DNA of 64,000 nucleotides, taken from positions 186,001-250,000 of the forward strand of contig JAQSEB010000144.1 of assembly GCA_030063045.1 (NCBI GenBank), given 5' to 3'. Positions 62,797 to 64,000 of the stretch are shown here, piece after piece; position 1 is the first letter of the stretch; each line of letters begins with the position of its first letter. The notes beneath the pieces were generated by a model, which was not told the DNA's origin, did no database searches, and saw only the letters and a program-made list of their open reading frames with translations. A program made the position numbers and the translations under genes. The stretch is from Pratylenchus scribneri (taxonomy: Eukaryota > Nematoda > Chromadorea > Rhabditida > Pratylenchidae).

Positions 62797-64000
62797 TTAT
62801 TAATTTACATAAAGAAATTTTCTATCAAAAAATTAGAATCGAATGATGCCAATAATCTATTGTTTAGAAAAGTCGGAATTTCTTGAAAATCGTCCCAAAC
62901 ATAGAAAATTGATTACAAATTTTCATTCACTAGATTCATTGAAATTTTTTAAAAATATTTTGTTGAATTATTAATTTACATAAAGAAATTTTCTATCAAA
63001 AAATTAGAATCGAATGATGCCAATAATCTATTGTTTAGAAAAGTCGGAATTTCTTGAAAATCGTCCCAAACATAGAAAATTGATTACAAATTTTCATTCA
63101 CTAGATTCATTGAAATTTTTTAAAAATATTTTGTTGAATTATTAATTTACATAAAGAAATTTTCTATCAAAAAATTAGAATCGAATGATGCCAATAATCT
63201 ATTGTTTAGAAAAGTCGGAATTTCTTGAAAATCGTCCTAAACATAGAAAATTGATTACAAATTTTCATTCACTAGATTCATTGAAATTTTTTAAAAATAT
63301 TTTGTTGAATTATTAATTTACATAAAGAAATTTTCTATCAAAAAATTAGAATCGAATGATGCCAATAATCTATTGTTTAGAAAAGTCGGAATTAGTTGAA
63401 AATCGTCCCAAACCTAGAAAATTGATTGCAAATTTTCATTCACTAGATTCATTGAAATTTTTTAAAAATATTTTGTTGAATTATTAATTTACATAAAGAA
63501 ATTTTCTATCAAAAAATTAGAATCGAATGATGCCAATAATCTATTGTTTAGAAAAGTCGGAATTTCTTGAAAATCGTCCCAAACATAGAAAATTGATTAC
63601 AAATTTTCATTCACTAGATTCATTGAAATTTTTTAAAAATATTTTGTTGAATTATTAATTTACATAAAGAAATTTTCTATCAAAAAATTAGAATCGAATG
63701 ATGCCAATAATCTATTGTTTAGAAAAGTCGGAATTTCTTGAAAATCGTCCCAAACATAGAAAATTGATTACAAATTTTCATTCACTAGATTCATTGAAAT
63801 TTTTTAAAAATATTTTGTTGAATTATTAATTTACATAAAGAAATTTTCTATCAAAAAATTAGAATCGAATGATGCCAATAATCTATTGTTTAGAAAAGTC
63901 GGAATTTCTTGAAAATCGTCCCAAACCTAGAAAATTGATTGCAAATTTTCATTCACTAGATTCATTGAAATTTTTTAAAAATATTTTGTTGAATTATTAA

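Larger units (their letters stand above)
1..64000. repeat. Satellite DNA array, ~171-bp monomer, whole window
   Basis: Every part of the window is a copy of the same monomer in direct head-to-tail order. With TTATTAATTTAC taken as the monomer start, copies begin at 1, 173, 345 and so on, and the last complete copy starts at 63823. Most monomers are 171 bp, those at the left edge 172 bp, and thirteen are 159 bp, giving about 375 copies. No inverted copy, inserted mobile element or unique sequence was seen. A hand count of one common monomer gives 18 G and 18 C in 171 bp. The length fits one nucleosome plus a short linker. A centromeric or heterochromatic location is inferred from general knowledge of such arrays and is not shown by the sequence. 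Both array ends lie outside the window. Confidence 0.98.
53105..64000. repeat. Block N: type I monomers to the right edge
   Basis: About 64 monomers of the I type. The left part repeats 48146-49091. Two copies have small deletions: CATTCATAG for CATTCACTAG near 55233, and a tail with one T fewer near 55423. From 57154 a new subtype appears with CCTAG for CATAG and TTGATTGCAAA for TTGATTACAAA. The final base run, TTATTAA, starts a new monomer at 63994, so the array continues beyond the window. Confidence 0.92.

Noticed and set aside
1..64000. Primate alpha satellite, because of the 171-bp length
   Set aside because: The sequence is about 79% AT and shares no recognisable alpha-satellite segment. 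The length match is not evidence by itself.
1..64000. CRISPR array
   Set aside because: Repeats are contiguous and there are no unique spacers. The unit is 171 bp rather than a short repeat with spacers.
1..64000. Firm assignment to MEL172 (root-knot nematodes) or Tyba (Rhynchospora)
   Set aside because: Only the ~172-bp length agrees. I could not compare sequences, so these remain candidates to test by a database search with the reference monomers.

Overview
This window is satellite DNA from end to end. It is an unbroken head-to-tail array of about 375 copies of one AT-rich monomer, mostly 171 bp long, with 172-173 bp and 159 bp variants. All copies point the same way. A hand count of the commonest 171-bp monomer gives 36 G+C, about 21% GC. 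I see no protein-coding gene, RNA gene, transposon, CRISPR array, origin or promoter. The few open frames of 65-78 codons are by-products of the repeat. The array runs off both edges: base 1 is the first base of a monomer in the phase used here, and the last seven bases start another.

The organism cannot be named from this sequence. Long, uniform, nucleosome-length satellite arrays are typical of eukaryotic centromeric or heterochromatic DNA. The monomer keeps 3-4 CpG sites where about 1.9 are expected, so there is no vertebrate-style CpG depletion. The sequence is not recognisable as primate alpha satellite despite the shared 171-bp length. Other known satellites of about 172 bp, such as MEL172 of root-knot nematodes and Tyba of Rhynchospora sedges, match in length only; I could not compare sequences.

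Layout by diagnostic variants: A (1-2064), pure 172-bp type. B (2065-8633), two copies of a 3,422-bp, 20-monomer unit. C (8634-14220), mixed types carrying a 2,229-bp, 13-monomer duplication. D1 (14221-17642), 171-bp monomers with a TTTAATAGAC 3' end. D2 (17643-23640), the same with thirteen 159-bp deletion monomers. E (23641-25179), nine TTTATACTG-type monomers. F (25180-27401), mixed. G (27402-31333), TTTAATAAAAATATTTTGTAGAC type. H (31334-33727), E-like. I (33728-43645), a uniform 171-bp type with 2-mer, 4-mer and 8-mer order. J (43646-47408), with a 5-mer unit, then I-like DNA to 49091. K, L and M (49092-53104), a foreign block whose first 2.4 kb copies 28.7-32.3 kb. N (53105-64000), I-like, ending in a field of repeated five-monomer cassettes.

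The interest lies in the architecture. The monomers are mosaics of a few interchangeable modules and switch type in register, often inside a monomer. Higher-order units are nested, and long near-identical copies sit up to 20 kb apart. One block flanked by 946-bp direct repeats looks like a circle integrated by homologous recombination. Coordinates of duplicated segments come from aligning rare variants by eye, so identity between copies is judged from sampled sites and not from a base-by-base alignment.
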